Origin: Candidatus Woesearchaeota archaeon
GTDB taxonomy: Archaea > Nanobdellota > Nanobdellia > Woesearchaeales > DSVV01
Reading direction: 5' to 3'
Assembly: GCA_018303075.1 (NCBI GenBank)
Contig: JAGVYW010000035.1
Coordinates: forward strand, 1-38,280
DNA length: 38,280 nt
This document shows positions 16,375 through 23,042 of this stretch, in pieces. The translations under genes and the position numbers were made by a program. Position 1 is the stretch's first letter. Each line of letters opens with the position of its first letter. The notes under the pieces are model-generated. The model had not been told where the DNA came from, searched no databases, and worked only from the letters and a program-made list of their open reading frames with translations.

Positions 16375-16789
16375 GAAAAAGAGAATTTTGATGAAATTAG
16401 AAGAAATGAATAAATATTTAATTGAGCTTGAAAATATATTACCAACTGAAGATGAATATATTCATAGTCTTACTGAAAGAAGAGCATCTGAAAAAACAAT
16501 TGAGTTAGCAATTGAAGCAGTTATTGCGATTATTTCTATTATTGTTGCAAAAGAAAGACTTGGATTTCCTGAAGACGAAGATAGTTTGATTAATCTTTTG
16601 GAACAGAAAAAGATTTTTTCTTCAAAACTTTGTCAAACGTTAAGAGGAATGAAAGGATTTCGTAATGTTCTTGTCCATAAATATGGAGAGATTGATGATG
16701 AACTAGCATATGAATTCTTATCCAACCAATTAAGCGATTTTGAAGCATTTGAAAAAGAAGTAAGGAAATATTTACAAAAACAAAGATAA
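16367..16789 (+). CDS. HEPN ribonuclease toxin (HepT, DUF86 family)
   Basis: The 140-residue helical protein carries the RX4HXY motif as RNVLVHKY (R99, H104, Y106), the active site and the tyrosine that MntA adenylylates in studied systems. The start used is GTG 16367: GAGGGTG ends 6 bases upstream. The longer ORF from 16307 lies within the antitoxin gene and has no such signal. Overlap with mntA indicates coupled translation, normal for this type VII module. Confidence 0.85.
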   Translation: MDEKKRILMKLEEMNKYLIELENILPTEDEYIHSLTERRASEKTIELAIEAVIAIISIIVAKERLGFPEDEDSLINLLEQKKIFSSKLCQTLRGMKGFRNVLVHKYGEIDDELAYEFLSNQLSDFEAFEKEVRKYLQKQR

Positions 16790-16805
16790 TAACAACAAAA
16801 TCCAA

Positions 16806-17015
16806 TCAAGGCTCTTCTGGTACAATTATCCATGCGATAATGTATGCAATTATACCTAAACCCATGGAAAGCAAAGTAAATATTGCCCAGATTAAACGAA
16901 CAAGAACTGGATCAATCTCAAAGTAATTTGCTATTCCTGCACATACGCCGCCAAGAACTTTGTCTGATTTGCTGCGGTATAATCTCTTGATTTGCTGATG
17001 TGTTTGTTTGACCAT
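16806..17015 (-). CDS. PspC-domain membrane protein
   Basis: The 69-residue protein has the PspC signature RLYRSKSDKVLGGVCAGIA, then YFEIDPVLVRLIWAIFTL, then a TM helix (about 45-66). Bacterial PspC senses membrane stress; stand-alone PspC domains in archaea are uncharacterised. The start chosen is ATG 17015 because the TATA box TTTATATA (17037-17044) is centred 25.5 bp upstream; ATG 17024 would be only 16 bp away. Confidence 0.8.
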   Translation of the reverse strand: MVKQTHQQIKRLYRSKSDKVLGGVCAGIANYFEIDPVLVRLIWAIFTLLSMGLGIIAYIIAWIIVPEEP

Positions 17016-17061
17016 GAGAATCATTTGTTTTTTGATTATATAAAGTTAATTATTTTTTTAT

Positions 17062-17988
17062 TTAATTAGTAATATCATCATTTCCACTTTGCAATGCTAA
17101 AATGTCTTGTGTTGTCAATTTTTTTCCTGATTTGAATTTCATCTCTGCTTCTTTTTTCTTTTCTTCTAAAGTTCTTTCAATACGTTCTTCTTTTTCTTTT
17201 TTAAATTCTTCACGCCTCTTCTTTATCTCTTCGTGCTGTAAATCTAATTGACCATATAACTTGCTCAATTCAGGAAGCTTTTCTTTTAGTTTTGCATTTA
17301 CTTCACCAAAATGCATCATTGCAACATTATATTTCATATATAAATCATCTTCTTTCTTCTTTAGTTCATCAACTTGTTTGATTAATCCCATCATTTCCTC
17401 ATGCTTTTTCTGAGATTCTTTGGCAATTTGTTGAATTTTTTGATGAATAATATCAGCTTCTTTTCTTAGTCCTGATAATTCTTTTCCAAGAGGATTAATC
17501 TTATCATAGACTTCGTTTAGTTCTTTTGATTGAGAAAGCTCTTTTTCCAGTTCACGAACTTGTTTCATTAACTGCTTTTCCTTATCAAAAGGCATAACTT
17601 CTGTTTCTATTTTGTATTGTATTGCCTTAATCTGCTTTTTAATATCACTAAAACTTTGAGTGATATTATTTTTCTTTCGAATATCATCTGCTTGTTTCTT
17701 AAGAATATTCATTTCTTCTGTTTTCTTCTTAATGATATCAATTAATTGCTGCTTCTTTACTTTAAATTCTTTGACATGTGCTGTTAATTCATCTCTTTTT
17801 GCTTTATTCTCTTTTATAGACACAATTATCTTAGAGATTTCCTGATGTAAAGCTTCCTTTTGAGAATAAAAACTCTCTTTTTGCTCATCAATCTGATTTA
17901 ATTGTGCTTTTATGTCAGAAGTTTCCTTTTTTAATGTCTGTAATTGTTCAGATAATATTTTCTTGTCTGTTTGATCCAAAGATTTCAC
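17062..17988 (-). CDS. Archaeal coiled-coil protein (COG1340 type)
   Basis: The 308-residue protein is almost entirely Lys/Glu/Gln-rich heptads (about 5-280) with a short break around residues 115-150 (FSDIKKQIKAIQYKIETEVM), where the COG1340 family has its conserved TEVMPFDKEK-like segment. It is probably a long cytosolic coiled-coil dimer. The function is unknown; family members occur across archaea and are loosely compared to SMC-like or Rad50-like coils. The C-terminus (TTQDILALQSGND) is a small conserved cap. Confidence 0.75.
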   Translation of the reverse strand: MKSLDQTDKKILSEQLQTLKKETSDIKAQLNQIDEQKESFYSQKEALHQEISKIIVSIKENKAKRDELTAHVKEFKVKKQQLIDIIKKKTEEMNILKKQADDIRKKNNITQSFSDIKKQIKAIQYKIETEVMPFDKEKQLMKQVRELEKELSQSKELNEVYDKINPLGKELSGLRKEADIIHQKIQQIAKESQKKHEEMMGLIKQVDELKKKEDDLYMKYNVAMMHFGEVNAKLKEKLPELSKLYGQLDLQHEEIKKRREEFKKEKEERIERTLEEKKKEAEMKFKSGKKLTTQDILALQSGNDDITN

Positions 17989-18093
17989 CTAAAAAAATTT
18001 CATTTTTAATAAAATGAAATTTTTAACCATTTAAATAAAAAAACAAAAATAATTTTAAAAGATTCAAAATTGTGAAATTAAATTTCCACAATT

Positions 18094-18396
18094 TTATCCG
18101 AATAATGCTCCTAAGCCTGCTGCTGCGTCTTCGTCATCTTTCTTCTCATCTATCTTCTCTGTTTTTTTCTCTTCTTTCTTCTCTTCATGACTTGGCGCTG
18201 CTGCAACTGTTACTTGTGCAACTGCTGCTTTTTGTATTGCTTCATCGATGTTTACTCCATCTAATGCAGCAACTAATGCACGCACACGAGCATCATCAGG
18301 TGCAACACCTGCTGCTTCAAGCACTTTTTTAACATTATTTTCATCTACCTTTTTTCCAGCTTTGTGGATTAACATTGCAGCGTATATATATTCCAT
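18094..18396 (-). CDS. rpl12: Ribosomal stalk protein P1 (aL12)
   Basis: The 100-residue protein begins [16 protein letters not shown] and has the helical dimerisation domain (1-60), an Ala-rich hinge (about 55-70), a Lys/Glu tract and the conserved acidic end [13 protein letters not shown] that recruits translation factors. GGAGG precedes the start by 8 bases. It is the last gene of the L1-L10-L12 operon. Confidence 0.95.
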   Translation of the reverse strand: MEYIYAAMLIHKAGKKVDENNVKKVLEAAGVAPDDARVRALVAALDGVNIDEAIQKAAVAQVTVAAAPSHEEKKEEKKTEKIDEKKDDEDAAAGLGALFG

Positions 18397-18432
18397 TGTT
18401 CATTCCTCCATCTATCATTGAATTTTAAATAT

Positions 18433-19218
18433 TCACTCTACTTTTATTGTTGATTGTAATCCTTGCGCATTTCTTTGTGCACTCTGGATTAATGTAATGA
18501 TTGTATCTTTTGATGCATAGCCAATTTCAACTGCTAAGTTAATTGAATATCTGCTTGCAAGCGTGATATTATCGATAAATTGTTTTTCATCAACTGCTAA
18601 TACATCTTTCTTGTAAATCAAACCATTTTCGTAAACTGCAGTTACATTCAAACCAATTTCCATTGGCTCAATACCTAATCTTGTTAAAATACTTGCAACA
18701 TTTGCTTTTATCACTTGTCCCTCTTTTACTAAAACTGAATCTTGTTTGATTATAACTTTTCCAGCATCAATTCCAGCTTTGATTCCAACAGCACCTAATT
18801 CTCCAATAATTGGACCTGGAGCAAAGTTTGTTGAACCAGCTTTTACAATAATATCTTTTGGAGCAGTTTGTCCTGCTTTTGCTGGAGCATTTGACTTGCT
18901 TTTCCCTATTTTCTTATATAATGAAAAAGGATTTTCGTTTGTGAACAACAATCCAGGCATCCCTTTTAATTCTGCAATTAATTTCTCAATGCCATGTTTT
19001 GATTGTTTTGATTCTTCTAATGCAATATTGAATAATCTTCTTTTTGTAACTTTAATTGCAACACCATCACGCAAAGAAGCACGCATTAATTGTAATTGCC
19101 TTGTTGGTAAGTTTTCAAGATTTAATGCTGCAATAACCTTGTACTTACTAATAAGGTCTTTTACTTCTCTCACTGCTTCTTGCTTTTCCTTTGCAATTGT
19201 TTTTGCTCGTATTGCCAT
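18433..19218 (-). CDS. rplP0: Ribosomal protein P0 (uL10), lacking the usual acidic tail
   Basis: The 261-residue protein has the rRNA-binding domain (KVIAALNLENLPTRQLQLMR near 28-47 and IKVTKRRLFNIAL near 55-67), the inserted archaeal domain (FAPGPIIGELGAVGIKAGID near 130-150) and the start of the helical spine that carries P1 dimers. Archaeal P0 normally continues into an Ala/Glu hinge ending in GLGALFG-like residues; this protein stops before that. Either the factor-binding tail was lost or the species uses only the P1 tails. It sits between L1 and L12. Confidence 0.93.
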   Translation of the reverse strand: MAIRAKTIAKEKQEAVREVKDLISKYKVIAALNLENLPTRQLQLMRASLRDGVAIKVTKRRLFNIALEESKQSKHGIEKLIAELKGMPGLLFTNENPFSLYKKIGKSKSNAPAKAGQTAPKDIIVKAGSTNFAPGPIIGELGAVGIKAGIDAGKVIIKQDSVLVKEGQVIKANVASILTRLGIEPMEIGLNVTAVYENGLIYKKDVLAVDEKQFIDNITLASRYSINLAVEIGYASKDTIITLIQSAQRNAQGLQSTIKVE

Positions 19219-19260
19219 TGTACATCAATTCTTGTTTATAATTATATTGTAATCCTATAT

Positions 19261-19914
19261 TTATAATATCCTATATGAATGCCCCATTGTTAATTTCATG
19301 AATATTGATTTAATATTGTTTTCATGCAGTGGTAATGCATTCACTAATGTATTGTAAATATTGAAATAATTATCAAGTAATTTATTATCGTCCATATCTT
19401 CTGAACCAATAGGAACTTGTATAATTAATGAAGTCTTTGCTTTAACTCTTATTGTTTTCTGCAGTTTTTCGTAAATTGGCTTTAATTGTGCTTTTGGAGG
19501 AACTACACATCCCGCTTTTGGATTTGGCATCTTTCCTCTTGGACCTAGTACACGTCCAAATGCACTTGCAACTTTTGCCATGATATTTGCTTGAGCTACA
19601 AAGAAATCAAATTCTTCTGAAAGTTTTTTTTGCGCTTTTTTATCAGCTGCGTATTTATCAAATTCATCTGATTCAATTGTTTTATCAAATACCTTCAATG
19701 ATTCATCTTTCAACTCTGGACCAACTAAAGCGCATATTTTATTTAGTCTTCCTTTTCCATTCTGAAGATTGACAAAGAATTCTATCTGATGCTCTGGTTT
19801 TTTCAAATCAAGACTTTGTAAGTTTATAATAAGATCTACTGACTGTTTAAAATTACGTATAGATTGATCCTTTCGAATATCCTTAAGTGCTTGTATAATG
19901 AGTTCTTTTTCCAT
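19261..19914 (-). CDS. rpl1: Ribosomal protein uL1
   Basis: The 217-residue protein has the L1 two-domain layout: SVDLIINLQSLDLKKPEHQI near 25-44, and FGRVLGPRGKMPNPKAGCVV near 118-137, the conserved loop of domain II. It forms the mobile L1 stalk that releases tRNA from the E site and in several archaea represses its own operon by binding the mRNA. It leads the L1-L10-L12 operon; L11, often first, is not in this window. TATA box at 19985-19992, leader about 48 nt. Confidence 0.95.
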   Translation of the reverse strand: MEKELIIQALKDIRKDQSIRNFKQSVDLIINLQSLDLKKPEHQIEFFVNLQNGKGRLNKICALVGPELKDESLKVFDKTIESDEFDKYAADKKAQKKLSEEFDFFVAQANIMAKVASAFGRVLGPRGKMPNPKAGCVVPPKAQLKPIYEKLQKTIRVKAKTSLIIQVPIGSEDMDDNKLLDNYFNIYNTLVNALPLHENNIKSIFMKLTMGHSYRIL

Positions 19915-19920
19915 GTTTCT

Positions 19921-19957
19921 CCCCTACTATACTATGAATAACCATATAGTCTACGGG
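19921..19957 (-). promoter_or_regulatory. Leader hairpin that can hide the L1 Shine-Dalgarno
   Basis: In the leader, CCC (19955-19957) can pair with the GGGG of the SD (19921-19924), ACTAT with ATAGT and ATG with CAT, separated by small asymmetric internal loops. The SD sits in the bottom stem, 6-9 bases before the ATG. Archaeal L1 autoregulates through such mRNA sites in methanogens, so this is a good candidate; binding is inferred. Confidence 0.45.
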
Positions 19958-20086
19958 TAATACTCTATAGAGAAAAAGAGGTTGTTTATAAATTTGATTG
20001 TTAGTTTATTGATGTTCTATAAAAAAATAGATTTATATAGGAATTGTAACAGTAATATCTTGATAATTAAGATTTTGGTGTTTTAA

Positions 20087-20587
20087 ATGGAAAGCCTTTC
20101 AAAGAAAGAAGTAGAAATAATAGCTGACCTTGAATTTAGAAAGAAGTACTATTTTACAACTGAAGATATTAGGCAGCATTTTGAAAATAAGAAACATATT
20201 GTTAATACTATTTATAGACTTAGAAGAAAACAGCGTATCCTTAAACTCAATAAGAATAAATATTATCTTGTGCCAATAAAAGCACGATATGGAAAGTGGA
20301 CAGATAATCCTTTGATAGTTGTTGATGAAATATGTAATGGTAAAGATTATTTTATTGGAGGATGGTATGCTGCTTATTATTGGAAGCTTACAGATCAGAT
20401 TCCAATGCAAGTTGATATTTACACAACAAGAAAGCAGGGAAAGATGAAAGTACTTAACAAAAGGTTTGTATTTCATAGAACATCAGAAAAGAATATGAAA
20501 AAATATGTTGTCCAACAAATAACAGAACACGAATTCAGAATAATAAACCAGAAAGAATCTAAACTATGGATGAAATCAAGAGAATAA
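20087..20587 (+). CDS. AbiEi-like antitoxin, probably C-terminally truncated
   Basis: The 166-residue protein has an N-terminal winged-helix region (FTTEDIRQHF...IYRLRRKQRILKLNKNKYYLVP, about 23-65) and the AbiEi body (YFIGGWYAAYYWKLTDQIP near 87-105, followed by a VDIYTTRKQ strand). AbiEi represses the operon of type IV AbiE toxin-antitoxin systems. The family continues past the EFRI-N-KES segment at about 149-158; here it ends at 166. GGTG lies 6 bases upstream of the ATG. The following DNA holds only the tail of the partner AbiEii, so a deletion probably removed both the end of this gene and the start of the next. Confidence 0.7.
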   Translation: MESLSKKEVEIIADLEFRKKYYFTTEDIRQHFENKKHIVNTIYRLRRKQRILKLNKNKYYLVPIKARYGKWTDNPLIVVDEICNGKDYFIGGWYAAYYWKLTDQIPMQVDIYTTRKQGKMKVLNKRFVFHRTSEKNMKKYVVQQITEHEFRIINQKESKLWMKSRE

Positions 20588-20864
20588 ACCAAGAGATCAT
20601 TTTGATTTATATAAAATAATTGAGAATAATATACCTGTAAATATTGAACTTGTGAAAATAAAATGCAACGAATCTGGTGATGAATTTAGTATTCTGAAAA
20701 TGTTTAACAATGCACAGAAATTACACAAACGATGGAATGAAGATATGATACCATTGCTTTCTGAAGAAGTTTCTTTCAAAGAAGTAATACAAACACTTGC
20801 AAAGCATTTCAATCTCAAAATCGAAAAGGAAAATCAAAAAGAAGAACAAAAAGAAAAAAAGTGA
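20574..20864 (+). pseudogene. AbiEii toxin remnant (C-terminal part only)
   Basis: The frame opens after a stop at 20571-20573 and has no ATG near its beginning. It encodes KPRDHFDLYKIIENNIP, the RD-x-x-D-L motif typical of AbiEii-type nucleotidyltransferases, then a helical tail with KRWNEDMIPLL and a Lys/Glu-rich end. The GS...DxD catalytic domain is missing. A GTG at 20652 could give a 70-residue product, but it would lack any active site. Confidence 0.6.
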
Positions 20865-20869
20865 GATTT

Positions 20870-21124
20870 ATGAACACACAAATACTTGAAGACATTGGTT
20901 TGACGCCTGCTGAGATTAAGATCTATCTAGCTCTGCTAGAACTTGGTGCAACAACAGCCGGCCCTATCCTGCAGAAAACTGGATTGCAGAACTCTGTCGT
21001 GCATATGACATTGAACAAATTGGTCGATAAAGGATTAATCAGTTTTGTTAAAGAAGGAAAGATAAATCATTATCAAGCAGCTAATCCTAAGCATATTATT
21101 GAATTTATTAATGAAAAGAAGTAA
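20870..21124 (+). CDS. TrmB-like winged-helix protein, HTH domain only
   Basis: The 84-residue protein is a complete TrmB N-terminal wHTH (LEDIGLTPAEIKIYLALLEL, GLQNSVVHMTLNKLVDKGLI) ending at FINEKK, where full-length family members continue into a coiled linker and sugar-binding or PLD-like domain. The stop codon immediately abuts the hairpin at 21125. It may be a truncated gene or a natural one-domain regulator. ATG 20870 is used; a GTG at 20861 overlaps the AbiEii remnant. Confidence 0.7.
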   Translation: MNTQILEDIGLTPAEIKIYLALLELGATTAGPILQKTGLQNSVVHMTLNKLVDKGLISFVKEGKINHYQAANPKHIIEFINEKK

Positions 21125-21146
21125 AGAGAATTTTGCAAAGTTCTCT
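21125..21146. terminator. Bidirectional hairpin between TrmB-like and PIN genes
   Basis: AGAGAA (21125-21130) pairs with TTCTCT (21141-21146), extended by T-G, T-A and T-A pairs around a TGCA loop. It fills almost all of the 26-base gap between two convergent stop codons and shares AGAGAATTTTGCA with the copies at 9442 and 36462. Confidence 0.6.
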
Positions 21147-21150
21147 ACAA

Positions 21151-21570
21151 TTAATTATTTTTTTCTAATGTCTCTAGAAAATTCTTAGAGGATATAATTT
21201 GTATTGAATTATATTTGTCTATAACTAATAAATCATTATCACCTGTAATAATGTAATCTGCTTTTGATTCAATTGCACAAATAATAAATTTTATATCATC
21301 TTTATCCCTAATTGCGATTGAACTTTGCTTATTGTAAATAGGATATATTAACTCTGCAACTTCTAACAGAGCAGATATAAATTCTTCAACTTCATCCTCT
21401 TGAAACTCTAGTCTCTGTAGTAATAATATTCGTTTATATTCATCAAGTATTTCAGGTGATAGTACTAATAATAGTTCTTTATTCATTACCTTTTGAAGAA
21501 TATTATATTCATTTCCACTCCACCCAAACGCTGAGATTATAATATTTGTATCAAGAACTATTCTTATCAT
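21151..21570 (-). CDS. PIN-domain toxin (PIN_3/COG1569 type)
   Basis: The 139-residue protein begins MIRIVLDTNIIISAFGW (D7), has LSPEILDEYKRIL (E41 region), RDKDDIKFIICAIES (DD near 88-90) and YIITGDNDLL (D113, D115 region), the acidic set of a PIN nuclease. COG1569 proteins are toxins paired with small DNA-binding antitoxins, and an AbrB-like gene overlaps it upstream by 20 bases, confirming the pairing. RNA target unknown. Confidence 0.85.
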   Translation of the reverse strand: MIRIVLDTNIIISAFGWSGNEYNILQKVMNKELLLVLSPEILDEYKRILLLQRLEFQEDEVEEFISALLEVAELIYPIYNKQSSIAIRDKDDIKFIICAIESKADYIITGDNDLLVIDKYNSIQIISSKNFLETLEKNN

Positions 21571-21829
21571 AACGCACTTCCTTTATTATTTTCTGGATCA
21601 TTTTTTCAGTTATATTTTTTTGTTTAAAGCGCTCACGAGTACGTTCTGCAATCTCTTCAAATAAATCTTTTGGTGATTTCTTTTTCTTAATAAGAATAAG
21701 GCTGTTATTATAAAAAAAATCTAGATTATCCCCTTCTTTCAGTTTTAGTTGTTCACGTATTTCATAAGGCAAGGTTATCTGACATTGTCTTGTAATCTTG
21801 TAAGTTCCTGCTGAGTGCATAATAATCAC
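21551..21829 (-). CDS. AbrB/SpoVT-fold antitoxin of the PIN pair
   Basis: The 92-residue protein has the swapped-hairpin AbrB motif ITRQCQITLPYEIREQLKLK at about 12-31, followed by FFYNNSLILIKKKK and a basic helical C-terminus that would wrap the toxin. The GTG start at 21829 lies 28.5 bp from the TATA box TTTAAATA (21854-21861); ATG 21820 is the alternative. Upstream of the TATA lies the shared motif at 21869-21896. Confidence 0.8.
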   Translation of the reverse strand: MIIMHSAGTYKITRQCQITLPYEIREQLKLKEGDNLDFFYNNSLILIKKKKSPKDLFEEIAERTRERFKQKNITEKMIQKIIKEVRYDKNSS

Positions 21830-21868
21830 AATTACTAGTAATAGGAGTAATAGTATTTAAATGTTTTG

Positions 21869-21896
21869 TTAGTATTTTCGAGTTCACTTCGTTCAC
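21869..21896 (+). promoter_or_regulatory. Shared upstream promoter motif, copy 1
   Basis: TTAGTATTTTCGAGTTCACT continues to TCGTTCAC. It matches 23 of 28 positions of the element before lysS and the core of that before the site-2 protease gene. Relative to the antitoxin gene it reads away from the start, directly upstream of the TATA box. GTATTTTC also pairs with GAAGATAC at 21900-21907. Confidence 0.5.
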
Positions 21897-21950
21897 CCAG
21901 AAGATACGATTGTCGTAACATATATAAATAATAACTTCCAAAATAATCCT

Positions 21951-23009
21951 ATGAAAGAAAAACAGACTCGTTTTGATCAAGATATAAAAGAAAAAGAATA
22001 TTCATTGTATCAATCATTTGTTATGTTCAGAAAAGTAACTATTGTTTTTATTGTTATTCTTATGATATCATTGCTTGTTGCTGGATATTATCTCTATTTA
22101 TTAAATAAGCAAATGCAGCAAAATTATCAAGCATTATCAACAACAATTACAGCAACTGCACAAGATCTTACTATACAATTAACTGATAAAATCAATACAG
22201 TCGATGAAAAGCTTACTACTGAGCTAAATGATACAAAAAAAGAGCAAGAAAAGAAATATTTAGAATTATCTACAGACATCTCAACGTCTCAAAAAGAAAG
22301 CGAAAAGAAGATATTTACATTACAAGGTAAACTACAAGAAGTTCAGAACAAAAGTGATGAAGAAGTAATAAAACTGAAACAAAGTATTTCTAGCATACAA
22401 GTGCAGAATAAAGACTTTTCATCAATTATTGAAGATGTTGTCAAGACAGTTGTATCTTTAAAAACAAATAAAGGAATAGGTTCTGGGGTAATCATCAGTG
22501 AAAAAGGATATCTTGTAACAAATTATCACGTTATTGAAGGGATTTCAGCATTAGGTATATTTACATCTGATGGTAAGATTTACGCTGGAAGATTGATTGG
22601 CAGTAATGAAAACGAAGATATTGCAGTATTGCAGATAGTGACAAATGAAGGAAAAGCATTTGAAAATAAAGAGTTTGATTTCCTCAAGTTTGAAGATTCT
22701 GACGAGATTAAAGTAGGGCAGACTGTAATTGCAGTTGGTAATCCATCAGGATTAGAATTTTCTGTTAGTGAAGGTATAATTTCATCAATTGATAGAAAAG
22801 ATGATAATGGAACACCTTTATTCCAGATAGATGCTGCAATCAATCCAGGAAATTCAGGAGGTCCATTGGTGACAATCAATAAGAAGATTGCTGGGATTAA
22901 TACATTGAAGTTAGGCGGAACAGAAGCATTGGGATTTGCGATAAAAGCAAATGTTGTTGATAAGTTTGCAACTAAAGCAATTAAGGATTATGAAGAAAAG
23001 ATGATGTAA
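21951..23009 (+). CDS. HtrA-like trypsin-fold serine protease (S1C), membrane-anchored, no PDZ
   Basis: The 352-residue protein has a cytosolic start, one TM helix (about 28-50), a heptad-rich coiled coil (about 52-155) and a trypsin-like domain with H193 (TNYHVIEG), D223 (NEDIAVLQ) and S302 (NPGNSGGPL). HtrA proteases handle misfolded envelope proteins; here the domain would be outside the cell. No PDZ domain follows, so regulation must use the coiled coil or oligomerisation. A TATA box (atatataaata, 21919-21929) is about 26 bp before the ATG, giving a leaderless mRNA. Confidence 0.88.
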   Translation: MKEKQTRFDQDIKEKEYSLYQSFVMFRKVTIVFIVILMISLLVAGYYLYLLNKQMQQNYQALSTTITATAQDLTIQLTDKINTVDEKLTTELNDTKKEQEKKYLELSTDISTSQKESEKKIFTLQGKLQEVQNKSDEEVIKLKQSISSIQVQNKDFSSIIEDVVKTVVSLKTNKGIGSGVIISEKGYLVTNYHVIEGISALGIFTSDGKIYAGRLIGSNENEDIAVLQIVTNEGKAFENKEFDFLKFEDSDEIKVGQTVIAVGNPSGLEFSVSEGIISSIDRKDDNGTPLFQIDAAINPGNSGGPLVTINKKIAGINTLKLGGTEALGFAIKANVVDKFATKAIKDYEEKMM

Positions 23010-23042
23010 ATAAAAAATAATTTTAAAAAAAGAATAAAAAAA

